Of a stretch of 64,000 bases of DNA, positions 1-7,387 are shown in pieces. The notes under the pieces are model-generated. The model saw only the letters and a program-made list of their open reading frames with translations. It did no database searches and had not been told where the DNA came from. Each line of letters opens with the position of its first letter. Positions within the stretch are counted from its first letter, which is position 1. The position numbers and the translations under genes were made by a program. Source of the DNA: Geodermatophilus siccatus (lineage in GTDB: Bacteria > Actinomycetota > Actinomycetes > Mycobacteriales > Geodermatophilaceae); the NCBI RefSeq assembly GCF_900103785.1, contig NZ_FNHE01000001.1, forward strand, positions 62,001 to 126,000. Direction: 5' to 3'.

Positions 1-1238
1 CCGACAGGGGCGGCGCCGCGGAGCCTGTGGGGTGGCCCGGGCTGGGCCGGGCGCTGTTGGAGAAGCTGGGCTGCGCGGTGCTGGCGATGCGCTACCCGGT
101 GATCGACGACTTCGCCATCGCCCTCACCGGGCACCTCTACCGCGGACTGCTCGAGCACGGGCAGACCCTCGATGTCGCGGCCGCCCGGGCGCTGTCCCGC
201 GCCGCACCCGACCGGCCGTCCCTGTCGGCGCCGGCGGTGTCGCTGGCCACCCCGGCGCTGCTTGGCCCCGCCACCGGCCTGACGCTGCAGCCGCCGTCCG
301 GGCGGGCGGCGCCGATCAGCGTGGCGCTGGCCGGCTTCCCCGACGAACCCGCGCGCTTCGTCGGCCGCACCGCCACCCTCACCCGCGCCCGGCGTGCGCT
401 GCGGTATGGCTCCGGCCGGGCCGGGGTGCTGCTGCACGGCCCCGCCGGGGTCGGCACCACCACCGCCGCGGTCGAGCTGGCCTACCAGGCCGCCGGGACG
501 TTCACCGCCGCGGCCTGGTGGACCGCCCCACCGGCCGGCCAGTGGGCCACCGCGCTGGCCAGCCTCGCGACCGCGTTGGAGACCCAGCTCAACCCCGCCC
601 TCAACCCCGACCAGGACCCGACCGCCGCTGTGCTGCAGCTGGCCGGCAACACCAGCACCGACACCCGGCTCACCGGCTACCTGCCGGTGCTGACCCAGCT
701 GCTCGAGCAGGCCCGGCTGCTCATCGTCCTCGACGGCCTGGACAGCGTGCTCACCTCAAGCGGCGGCTGGCTGGACCCCCGCTTCGGCCGGGTGATCGCC
801 GCGCTGACCGGACACACCGGCGCCTCCCGGGTGGTGCTGACCAGCCGCACCGTCCCCACCGGGCTGGACACCGACCGGGTGGTGGCGCTGCCCGTCGAGG
901 CCCTGACCTCCGACGAGGCGGTGCTGCTGGCCCGGGAACTCCCACACCTGCACGCACTGCAGCACGACACCGAACCGGCCACCGGCACCCCTGCCCCCCA
1001 GGTCGCGGCCGACCGCGCGCTGCTGGCCCGCACCCTCACCGTCGCCCAGGGCCACCCGAAGCTGCTCGAGGTCGCCGACACCCTCGCCGCCGACCCCACC
1101 GTCCTGCAGCAACGGGTCACCGCCGCCGAAATCGCAGCCACCCAGCCCGGCCCCTCTGGAGCCTCCGTGCCCGCCACCGGGGACGAGAAAGCCGACCCCG
1201 GCCAGGTTCTCGCCGCCCTCACCGGCGGCACAACCTAG
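1..1238 (+). CDS. CHAT-STAND (NB-ARC-like) protein, 5' end outside window
   Basis: The open frame is already running at base 3, so this is the C-terminal part (about 410 residues) of a longer protein. The first ~60 visible residues match the end of a CHAT (caspase-like) protease domain: AVLAMRYPVIDD followed by a helix ending LDVAAARAL. A linker follows, then a STAND/NB-ARC ATPase starting FVGR. Its Walker A region at 438-464 reads GPAGVGTTT, so the invariant lysine is threonine. The Walker B-like strand is LLIVLDGLD (about 718-744) and a sensor-like TSR follows. CHAT-STAND proteins are usually read as self-activating immune or cell-death switches (family knowledge). With the lysine missing, this copy may bind nucleotide poorly or be decaying. 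The CHAT active site lies outside the window. Confidence 0.75.
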   Translation, partial: DRGGAAEPVGWPGLGRALLEKLGCAVLAMRYPVIDDFAIALTGHLYRGLLEHGQTLDVAAARALSRAAPDRPSLSAPAVSLATPALLGPATGLTLQPPSGRAAPISVALAGFPDEPARFVGRTATLTRARRALRYGSGRAGVLLHGPAGVGTTTAAVELAYQAAGTFTAAAWWTAPPAGQWATALASLATALETQLNPALNPDQDPTAAVLQLAGNTSTDTRLTGYLPVLTQLLEQARLLIVLDGLDSVLTSSGGWLDPRFGRVIAALTGHTGASRVVLTSRTVPTGLDTDRVVALPVEALTSDEAVLLARELPHLHALQHDTEPATGTPAPQVAADRALLARTLTVAQGHPKLLEVADTLAADPTVLQQRVTAAEIAATQPGPSGASVPATGDEKADPGQVLAALTGGTT

Positions 1239-1284
1239 CGGCACGCACTGCCCGACAGCTCAGCCCGTCGAGGAGGACGACCCC

Positions 1285-1821
1285 ATGACCAGCACCACCC
1301 CGCAGGAACAGGTCGCAGGCATCCCCAATGAGAAGGTCGCCGCCGTCCTCGAGGAGCTGATCAAGGCGCTGCCCGGCCGCGCCTCCGCCGAGGACAACCG
1401 CGACAAGCTCGCCACCGCAGCCGGCGACCTCACACGTCTGGAGGTCATCGACGACGACACCGAGGAGGTGCACGAGGCTGACCCTGCAGACTTAGCGACC
1501 GACGGTGAACTCGCGGCATCGGAGGCAGCGCTGGCCCGCGCCGCGCTGAGCTACCTCGTTGCCTCCGACCCCGAGGCCGCGCGGCTGCTGCCCCGCGCCA
1601 TCCAGCTCGTCAACGACCGAACCCGCGTCGAGCCGGTCACCATGCTCCTCGTCGGCGGCCTGGTCATCGCGGTGCTGCAGACCGAGGTCGAGTGGAACAG
1701 CGCCGAGAGCGGCCGCTGGAAGCTGCGCATCCACAAGCGCGCCATGCGTGACAGCACCATCGCCAGCCTCGTCCGCAGCGTCCTGCGCCTCAACGCACCC
1801 GGCCCGGGACAAGGCCAGTAG
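1285..1821 (+). CDS. Small protein of unknown function in CHAT locus
   Basis: This 178-residue protein was not recognised. A good ribosome site (GAGGAGG near 1269) precedes the ATG, 46 bases after the CHAT-STAND stop, so the two are probably co-transcribed. Residues 1-60 are predicted helical and charged, and 55-85 are acidic and alanine-rich. Residues 118-132 form a hydrophobic stretch (MLLVGGLVIAVLQTE) that is short for a membrane helix and may be a buried strand. The C-terminal 45 residues are basic, with tryptophans (VEWNSAESGRWKLRIHK). Small proteins beside CHAT-STAND genes have been described as partners in CHAT/TPR-associated conflict systems. Membership of such a family is an inference from context only. 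Confidence 0.6.
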   Translation: MTSTTPQEQVAGIPNEKVAAVLEELIKALPGRASAEDNRDKLATAAGDLTRLEVIDDDTEEVHEADPADLATDGELAASEAALARAALSYLVASDPEAARLLPRAIQLVNDRTRVEPVTMLLVGGLVIAVLQTEVEWNSAESGRWKLRIHKRAMRDSTIASLVRSVLRLNAPGPGQGQ

Positions 1822-2068
1822 CCAGTCCCCTACAAAGATGCGCTACCGGATGGCGATGAAGTCCACGCCTTGTGGGAACGGTAGGTCTCCTGGCGAAACC
1901 GGCGCCGCGGTGCGGAGCTCATCTGCCGGGGGTCTACGGCGCCAGCCCCGGACAGCACCGAGGCCGCACGGTGCGTACTTCTCCGCTTGGGAGCTGCCTC
2001 TTCTACGTTGGGGTGGCGCTGGTCGCCGCGGCGCGGCCGGGCTTCGGCTCGGCCGGGGGGAGGTCGTG

Positions 2069-3013
2069 ATGGCGGGGTTGGTGCTCGAGCCGGTCGAGGT
2101 CACCGGACCGACCCGGTGGCGGTGGCTGCTGCGCACCGAGGACGGCGAGGCGCTGGCCTCGCACGAGGTGGTGGTGCCGGAGGGCGACTTCGAGTTCGGC
2201 GGGTTCACCGATCTGTACCGGTGGCTGCGCTGGCAGGCCGACCCGGACCGGCGGGTGACCTCGGAGGCGGAGCTGACCGCCCGGGTGGGCGACTGGATCG
2301 GCCGGCACCTGCTCGGCGCGGAGGTGATGGAGGTCCTGCTGGAGGAGGCGCCGGTGATCGTGCGGGTGCCGGTCCCGGCGGCGCTGGGGTTCCTGCCGTA
2401 CCGGCCGTGGGAGATCGCCGCCTGGCAGGGCCAGGTGCTGGCCCGCGAGCAGGTGGGGTTCGTCTTCGACCTGCCCGACACCCGCCGCCGGCCGCGCACC
2501 GCCGGGCAGGACCAGGACGGCACGCCGGTGCGGGTGCTGGCGTTGTTCAGCCTGCCCACCGGCGAGGCGCCGCTGGGGTTGCGCCGGGAGCGCCACGCCC
2601 TGCAGCAGCTCATCCAGGACGTCGGGCAGGGCCAGCAGCCGCGGGCGGTGCAGCTGCGGGTGCTGCAATACGGCGTCACCCGCGACGCGCTTCAGCGGGC
2701 GGTCGACGATCGCGGCGGATGGGACGTGCTGCACGTCTCCGGGCACGCGGCCGCCGGAACCCTGGTGCTCGAGCGCGAGGACGGCGCCCCCGACCCGATC
2801 GACGCCCAGGAGTTGGCCGAGCTGCTGGTGCCGATGCGCCGCCGGCTGCGGCTGGCGGTGCTGGCCGATCTGTGGACGGGAGGGCCGCCTGTGGACGCCG
2901 GGTCCCGGGACGTCACCCGGCGCGGTCAGCATCCACGCCGTGGCACGCGGATCAGGTCAGCCGGGGACCGTCGGGCAGCTCGAGGTCGGGCTTGTCCAGC
3001 TCCTCGACGTTGA
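2069..3013 (+). pseudogene. Truncated CHAT-domain gene, N-terminal half only
   Basis: The start is the ATG at 2069 (GTG at 2066 is also possible) after a GGGGGGAGG site. About 280 residues look genuine: an N-terminal region rich in Trp and Glu, then the front half of a CHAT domain with the histidine motif HVSGHA (about 2730). Where active CHAT domains have LSACxSG, this frame reads LADLWTGG, so the catalytic cysteine is a leucine. Similarity then stops near base 2,900. The last ~35 codons are arginine-rich, run into the antisense of the DUF2469 gene and look random. The CHAT C-terminal helices and the STAND ATPase seen in the first gene are absent. It is best read as a broken partial duplicate of the upstream gene. 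Confidence 0.65.
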
Positions 3014-3272
3014 CGTCCTTGAAGGTCAGCACCCGGACGTTGCGCACGAACCGGGCCGGCCGGTACATGTCCCAGACCCAGGCGTCGGAGAGCTTGAGCT
3101 CGAAGTACACCTCGCCGCCGGCCTCCCGGACCTGCAGGTCGACGGAGTTGGCGAGGTAGAAGCGCCGCTCGGTCTCCACCACGTAGGTGAACTGCCGGAC
3201 GATGTCCCGGTACTCGCGATAGAGCTGCAGCTCCATCTCGGTCTCGTACTTCTCCAGGTCCTCGGTGCTCAT
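2952..3272 (-). CDS. DUF2469 family protein
   Basis: A 106-residue acidic cytosolic protein of the actinobacterial DUF2469 family, recognised by its start (MSTEDLEKYETEMELQLYRE), the aromatic centre (VYFELKLSDAWVWDMYRPAR) and its place directly after rnhB. Mycobacterium tuberculosis has the same order (Rv2901c after rnhB). The ATG overlaps the rnhB stop by 4 bases (ATGA), so the two are translationally coupled. The biochemical role is unknown. Linkage to RNase HII and signal peptidase is conserved but does not explain function. Confidence 0.9.
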   Translation of the reverse strand: MSTEDLEKYETEMELQLYREYRDIVRQFTYVVETERRFYLANSVDLQVREAGGEVYFELKLSDAWVWDMYRPARFVRNVRVLTFKDVNVEELDKPDLELPDGPRLT

Positions 3273-4045
3273 CGCGGCTCTCCGGACACGTGGCGCATGG
3301 CCCCATCATCGACCATGGCGCCGGAGCCGGTCAGCTGGAGTCCCCGAGCGGCGTGTGCGTCGCGGGCCCGGACCACGTTGACGAAGCGCTTCCGGTGCTC
3401 CGGACAGGGCCCGTACCGCTGCAGGGCGGCGTCGTGGGCGGCGGTGCTGTAGCCCTTGTGGACGGCGAAGTCGTACTCCGGCCAGCGCTCGTGCAGGTCG
3501 AGCATGATCCGGTCCCGCGTGACCTTGGCCAGCACCGACGCCGCCGCCACGCACGCCGCCACCCGGTCGCCCTTCCACACCGCGAGGGTGGGGCAGGCCA
3601 GCCCCGGGACGGGGAAGCCGTCGGTGAGCACGTAGTCCGCGCCGGGGTCGAGGGCCCACACCGCGCGGCGCAGCGCCTCGATGTTGGTCACGTGCATGCC
3701 GCGCGCGTCGAGGTCGGCGACCGGCAGGACGACCACCGACCACGCCTCGGCGCGGTCGACGACCTCCTCGTAGACCCGCTCGCGGGTCGCGGCGGTCAGC
3801 ATCTTGGAGTCCGCGAGGCCGGGGACCCTCCCCCGGCGGCCGGCCGGCAGCACGCAGGCGGCGGCGACGAGCGGACCGGCGCAGGCACCGCGGCCGGCCT
3901 CGTCGGCGCCGGCGACCGCTGCGAAGCCGCGGCGGCGCAGGGAGCGCTCCATCTCCCACAGCGCGTCGGGCCGGTCGTCGGCGGCCGGGACGGCGCGGGT
4001 GCGGTTCCGCGGCCCGGGAGGAGCGGGGGTGGTACGGACGGCCAT
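3269..4045 (-). CDS. rnhB: Ribonuclease HII
   Basis: RNase HII cuts RNA-DNA hybrids and removes ribonucleotides misincorporated in DNA. The 258-residue protein shows the family core GADEAGRGACAGPLVAAA, with the catalytic Asp-Glu in DEAGRG; LADSKML; the third acidic site in YVLTDGF; and the VTRDR/HKGYSTAAH signature near the C-terminus. The ATG at 4045 was chosen because actinobacterial RnhB proteins carry a short N-terminal extension; a second ATG at 3952 would remove ~31 residues. Upstream is a repeat-filled gap, so it may have its own promoter there. Confidence 0.95.
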   Translation of the reverse strand: MAVRTTPAPPGPRNRTRAVPAADDRPDALWEMERSLRRRGFAAVAGADEAGRGACAGPLVAAACVLPAGRRGRVPGLADSKMLTAATRERVYEEVVDRAEAWSVVVLPVADLDARGMHVTNIEALRRAVWALDPGADYVLTDGFPVPGLACPTLAVWKGDRVAACVAAASVLAKVTRDRIMLDLHERWPEYDFAVHKGYSTAAHDAALQRYGPCPEHRKRFVNVVRARDAHAARGLQLTGSGAMVDDGAMRHVSGEPR

Positions 4046-4235
4046 CGCGGTCCGACAGTACGACGCCGGCGAGGGACCGTGGGCGGCTGTCGCCCGGCGG
4101 GAACGCCAGGAGCCGGCCCCGGGGTCAGAGGGGCCGGCCCCTGGACGGTCGGCCGCCGGAGCGGCCGGGAGCGCCGAGGAGGCGGACGGTCCGCACGCCC
4201 CCGTGCAGGGCCCCTGGCCCCGTCCGGGTCCCGCC

Positions 4236-4288
4236 GGCCCCCTGCAGGGTCCTGCTGCGAGCTCGCGAGCAGCGGGAGCAGGGGGTCC
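4236..4288 (-). repeat. Dispersed intergenic palindromic repeat, type 1
   Basis: Read on the minus strand it begins GGACCCCCTGC, passes through the palindrome GCTCGCGAGCTCGC and ends GGACCCTGCAGGGGGCC. The same block recurs with few changes at 20301-20354 and 40736-40791. The GGACCCCCTGC end pairs with the GCAGGG-containing end to form a stem-loop. It lies in non-coding DNA downstream of the LuxR-type gene. Confidence 0.7.
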
Positions 4289-4340
4289 GTCGACGAGGGT
4301 GGGAGGACGGGGTCCTCCTCCGAACGGGGGGGGGCAGGGC

Positions 4341-4391
4341 GGCCCCGCGCAGAGGCTCGCCGTGAGCCCGCGAACGGTGAGGACGGGGTCC
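4341..4391 (+). repeat. Dispersed intergenic repeat, type 3
   Basis: Contains GAGGCTCGCCGTGAGC and ends GGACGGGGTCCTC directly against the stop codon of the LuxR-type gene. The shared marks GAGGCTCGC, GAG..GCGA and GGACGGGGTCC also occur at 23104-23160 and 35484-35540, and more weakly at 40668-40702 and 50938-50988. Placement right after a stop codon suggests a 3'-end or terminator role. Confidence 0.6.
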
Positions 4392-5105
4392 TCAGGCCCC
4401 GGCCTCGGCGGGGGCCAGGGCGTGGGCGCCGCAGGTGCAGGCGGCGGGGGTGCGGGAGGAGAGCACCAGGGAGACGGCATGCGCCCGGTCGCGGGCACCC
4501 AGCTTGCGCAGGATGGCCTTGACGTGGGACTTGACGGTGTCCTCGCTGATGAACAGGTTGCGGCCGATCTGCCGGTTCGACTGGCCCTGGATCAGCTCGT
4601 CGAGGACGTCGGACTCGCGGCGGGTGAGCGGCACCTCGGGGGTGAACGGCTTGGCGGCCGGAGCGGCCGACGGCTCGACCCGGCGGATCTGCGGGTCGAC
4701 GACGGTGCGGCCGGCGCGGGCGGCCAGGATGGCCCAGCCGAGCAGGGTCGGCGAGGTGTTGATCATCAGGTAGCCGCGGACGCCGGCGGCCAGGGCCTCG
4801 TTCACCACGGCCGGGTCCTCGGAGGTGCCCAGGGCCACGATGGTCACCCGGGGGTACCGGCGGCGCAGGTCGCGGCAGGCGTTCAGGGTCGCGGCGCGGC
4901 CCTGGCCCAGCTCCACGACCACCGCGTCGGGGCGGGCGGTCTCGACCAGCGTGAGGGCGCGGCGCAGCTCGCCCGGAGTCCCGACCGACTGCATGCCGGC
5001 GGTCTCGTTCACCATGCTCACGAGCCCACGGCGCAGGACGGGGGCGTCGGCGAGGATGAGCACGCGGGTGACGCCGCGGGCGGCGCTCGCCATGGGTGCG
5101 GACAC
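4392..5105 (-). CDS. LuxR/NarL-type regulator with degenerate receiver
   Basis: A 237-residue DNA-binding regulator. Residues ~12-130 fold like a NarL receiver (VLILADAPVLRRGL, RPDAVVVELGQG, ALAAGVRGYL). The acidic pocket is reduced to a single Asp, the phospho-acceptor Asp is Glu (VVVELG), and the switch Lys is missing (YLMINTS), so classical phosphorylation is unlikely. Residues ~165-220 are a typical GerE/LuxR helix-turn-helix (LTRRESDVLDELIQGQSNRQI, SEDTVKSHVKAILRKLGARD). A short Cys-containing tail follows (ACTCGAH). No kinase gene is adjacent. The 267-base region upstream (5106-5372) is clearly less GC-rich than its surroundings and probably holds the promoter. It is likely a phosphorylation-independent regulator of the BldM/WhiI kind; its targets are unknown. 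Confidence 0.85.
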   Translation of the reverse strand: MSAPMASAARGVTRVLILADAPVLRRGLVSMVNETAGMQSVGTPGELRRALTLVETARPDAVVVELGQGRAATLNACRDLRRRYPRVTIVALGTSEDPAVVNEALAAGVRGYLMINTSPTLLGWAILAARAGRTVVDPQIRRVEPSAAPAAKPFTPEVPLTRRESDVLDELIQGQSNRQIGRNLFISEDTVKSHVKAILRKLGARDRAHAVSLVLSSRTPAACTCGAHALAPAEAGA

Positions 5106-5372
5106 AATGACTCCGTTTCACACGTTCGGGGAACTTCTCACGATCTCCATCGGACGGGTGAGACGGGTGCTTGAACGCTTTTCCAACATTTCCTGAGAAA
5201 ATCTTCCGGCACCACTTCGAGCCGCGACCAGTCACACGAGAAACGGCGGAATGGCGACCCGCTGCATTCGTGTCGACATGGCGACGCCATTCCGAGGGGA
5301 GCCCGGGAGCGAGTCGACCCGCACGCCCCGGGGTGCCGGGAGGTGCGGGTCGAGGGAGGACCGCGGGATCCG

Positions 5373-6296
5373 TCAGTCGCCGCGGGACCGGCGTCGTCGC
5401 CGTCGCCAGGCGGTGAGCGGCACCGCGCCCACCAGCCCCATGGCGTACGGGGCGGCGACCGCCGCGGCGCCGGAGACCGGCACGCCGGCCGCCTCGGTCC
5501 CCTGGATGTCGGGTGAGCCGAGCGTGCCGAAACGGTCGAGCGGCCAGACGATCAGCGCGGCCTTGCCGACGACGTCGTCCACGGCGACCGTTCCGGACCA
5601 CTCGTCACCGATGTGCGCCTTGGAGTCCGCCGACGCCGAGCGGTGGTCACCCATGACCCACAGCCGACCCTCGGGGACGGTGACCGGACCGAACGCCCGG
5701 CTCTCCAGCGGGGTGTTCTCGAAGACGTAGGGCTCGTCGAGCGGCTCGCCGTCCACCGTGACCCGGCCCTCGGGGTCACAGCACTGCACCGTCTGGCCGC
5801 CGGTGGCGATGACCCGCTTGACGAAGTCGTCCTCGCTCGGCGGCGCCACCCCGATGGCGCGGCCCAGCCACAGCAGGCCGCTGGAGAGCCAGTTGCCCGG
5901 CTCCTGGACGTCCACCTCCGGCGACCAGCTCTCCGGCCCCTCGAAGACGACGATGTCGCCGGGCTCGGGCTCACCGAACCAGTAGGGCACCTTGTTGACC
6001 AGCACGCGGTCGCCGGTGCAGCCGGGACAGCCGTGCAGCGTCCGCTCCATCGAGCCCGACGGGATGAAGAACGCCTGCACCAGGAAGGTCTTCACCAGCA
6101 GGGCGAGCACGAAGGCGATGAGCAGGAGCACCGGCAGCTCGCGGATCAGCGAGCCCTTGTCGGCCTCTGCCCGCCGGCGGGCGGCGCGGCCAGCGGGACG
6201 GCGGCCGGGGCCGGTGTCGGCCGTGGACCCGGTCGCCTGGGGGTCCTCCCCCTCCGGAACGACGTCGGCGGGCCTCCCGGGCCGGTCACTGCTCAT
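5373..6296 (-). CDS. lepB: Signal peptidase I
   Basis: The membrane-bound type I leader peptidase that removes Sec and Tat signal peptides. Residues ~1-50 are a charged cytosolic tail. A membrane segment follows (PVLLLIAFVLALLVKTF), then the serine motif SGSMERTL, the lysine motif DDFVKRVIATGG, and the box GDHRSASADSKAHIG. A second hydrophobic stretch near the C-terminus (AAVAAPYAMGLVGAV) may be a membrane anchor. At 307 residues it is normal for actinobacteria. It sits 74 bases downstream of rplS on the same strand, the usual actinobacterial arrangement. Confidence 0.95.
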   Translation of the reverse strand: MSSDRPGRPADVVPEGEDPQATGSTADTGPGRRPAGRAARRRAEADKGSLIRELPVLLLIAFVLALLVKTFLVQAFFIPSGSMERTLHGCPGCTGDRVLVNKVPYWFGEPEPGDIVVFEGPESWSPEVDVQEPGNWLSSGLLWLGRAIGVAPPSEDDFVKRVIATGGQTVQCCDPEGRVTVDGEPLDEPYVFENTPLESRAFGPVTVPEGRLWVMGDHRSASADSKAHIGDEWSGTVAVDDVVGKAALIVWPLDRFGTLGSPDIQGTEAAGVPVSGAAAVAAPYAMGLVGAVPLTAWRRRRRRSRGD

Positions 6297-6370
6297 CGGA
6301 GTCAGCGTACGGCCGCGGAAGACCCGCCGTGGTCAGGCCGGACCGGCCTGCGTCGTGTCAGCGCGGAGCG

Positions 6371-6727
6371 TCAGCGCGAGACGGTCTCGCGCTTCTCCTT
6401 GATCTTGGCGGCCTTGCCGCGCAGCTCGCGCAGGTAGTACAGCTTGGCGCGGCGCACGTCACCGCGGGTCAGCACCTCGATCTTCTCGACGACCGGGGTG
6501 TGCACCGGGAAGGTGCGCTCGACGCCGACACCGAAGCTGACCTTGCGGACGGTGAAGGTCTCGCGGATGCCCCCGCCCTGCCGGCGGATGACCACGCCCT
6601 GGAAGACCTGGATGCGGGAGCGGTTGCCCTCGATGACGCGCACGTGCACCTTGACGGTGTCACCCGGGCGGAACTCGGGGATGTCGTCGCGCAGCGAGTC
6701 GGCGTCGAGTACGTCCAGGGTGTTCAT
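6371..6727 (-). CDS. rplS: Large-subunit ribosomal protein L19
   Basis: A 118-residue L19, which sits at the 30S-50S interface. It is recognised by [20 protein letters not shown], the [14 protein letters not shown] strand, [17 protein letters not shown] and the basic end [20 protein letters not shown]. Length is normal. It lies between lepB and the trmD group. A 144-base gap upstream, able to fold, probably carries its promoter and leader. Confidence 0.98.
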   Translation of the reverse strand: MNTLDVLDADSLRDDIPEFRPGDTVKVHVRVIEGNRSRIQVFQGVVIRRQGGGIRETFTVRKVSFGVGVERTFPVHTPVVEKIEVLTRGDVRRAKLYYLRELRGKAAKIKEKRETVSR

Positions 6728-6766
6728 CGCGGCAGTCCTGTCCTAGCGGTCATGTCGGTGCGGTGC

Positions 6767-6844
6767 GGACGCAGGCGCCCCCGGCTGTCCGATCCGGGGC
6801 GCTGCGCTCCGGGAGGAGCTCGCCGTCGACGGGGCGATGCGTCC
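6767..6844 (-). promoter_or_regulatory. Structured 5' leader of rplS (candidate)
   Basis: Between the Nudix gene and rplS, GGACGCA at 6767-6773 pairs with TGCGTCC at 6838-6844. Inside it, GCGCCCCCGG and CCGGGGCGC form a second stem with one bulge. The transcript from this strand would carry a nested hairpin starting about 40 bases before the L19 start. Ribosomal-protein genes often have autoregulatory leaders, but no known L19 leader consensus was matched, so function is inferred from structure and position only. Confidence 0.35.
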
Positions 6845-6871
6845 GCAGCAGCTCTCTACTGTGCCACATCT

Positions 6872-7387
6872 TCAGCCGACGAAGCGCGGCGGCCCCGTCC
6901 ACGGGCCGGCGGACAAGTCCGGCAGCAGGTCGGCCAGCTCCCGCGGCGCGAAGGTCTCGCCACTCGCGGCGACCTCCTCGGCGCTCCACCAGCGGTGCGG
7001 CTCGGCGCCGAGCCGCTCGAGCTCGGTGCGCCCGCTCGCGTCCACCTCGTGCACCACGTCCCGCAGCACGAAGAAGGTCTCCCGCGAGTCGATCTGCACG
7101 CCGGCGAACGGGCCGACGTGCCGCCGGAACCACACCGGCCCCTCGAGCTGCGCGGGGTCGACGACCAGGCCGATCTCCTCGGCGAGCTCCCGGGCGGCGG
7201 CCTCCCGCACGCCCTCCCCCGGCTCCACGCCACCGCCGGGGGTGTACCAGAACAGCACGTCGCCCGGCGGGACGGCGGGGTCGGTGAGCCGGGCGCCGAG
7301 CAGCAGCACCCGCCCGGACGGGTCGAGGACGACGACGCGGGCGGTCGGCCGCACCAGCGCTCGCCCACCCACCCGGCGGCCGGTCAC
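6872..7387 (-). CDS. Nudix hydrolase
   Basis: A 171-residue Nudix enzyme that would hydrolyse a nucleoside diphosphate linked to another group; the substrate is unknown. The Nudix box runs from GGGVEPGEG to RELAEEIGL (about residues 50-73), with the RELAEE metal-binding glutamates intact. Tryptophan-rich strands (FWYTPGG, VWFRRHVGPF, HRWWS) resemble ADP-ribose or (di)nucleotide-sugar type Nudix proteins. Its start overlaps the trmD stop by 4 bases, so it is the last gene of the rpsP-KH-rimM-trmD transcript, inserted between trmD and rplS. Confidence 0.9.
   Translation of the reverse strand: MTGRRVGGRALVRPTARVVVLDPSGRVLLLGARLTDPAVPPGDVLFWYTPGGGVEPGEGVREAAARELAEEIGLVVDPAQLEGPVWFRRHVGPFAGVQIDSRETFFVLRDVVHEVDASGRTELERLGAEPHRWWSAEEVAASGETFAPRELADLLPDLSAGPWTGPPRFVG

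Larger units (their letters stand above)
4046..4391. other. 346-base gene-free gap with palindromic repeats
   Basis: No credible gene lies between rnhB and the LuxR-type regulator, both on the minus strand. The gap is extremely GC-rich and full of self-complementary stretches. These include an 8-base stem CCGGCCCC/GGGGCCGG near 4113-4137 and the two repeat copies listed separately. It probably holds the regulator's terminator and the rnhB promoter, but no clear -10/-35 pair was seen. Confidence 0.6.

Noticed and set aside
1822..2068. A short gene between the small CHAT-locus protein and the broken CHAT gene
   Set aside because: Open frames there are short, without ribosome sites, and of random composition. 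I see nothing definite in this gap.
2880..2951. Insertion sequence or attachment site at the end of the broken CHAT gene
   Set aside because: No transposase, terminal inverted repeats, tRNA end or direct repeats were visible at the breakpoint.
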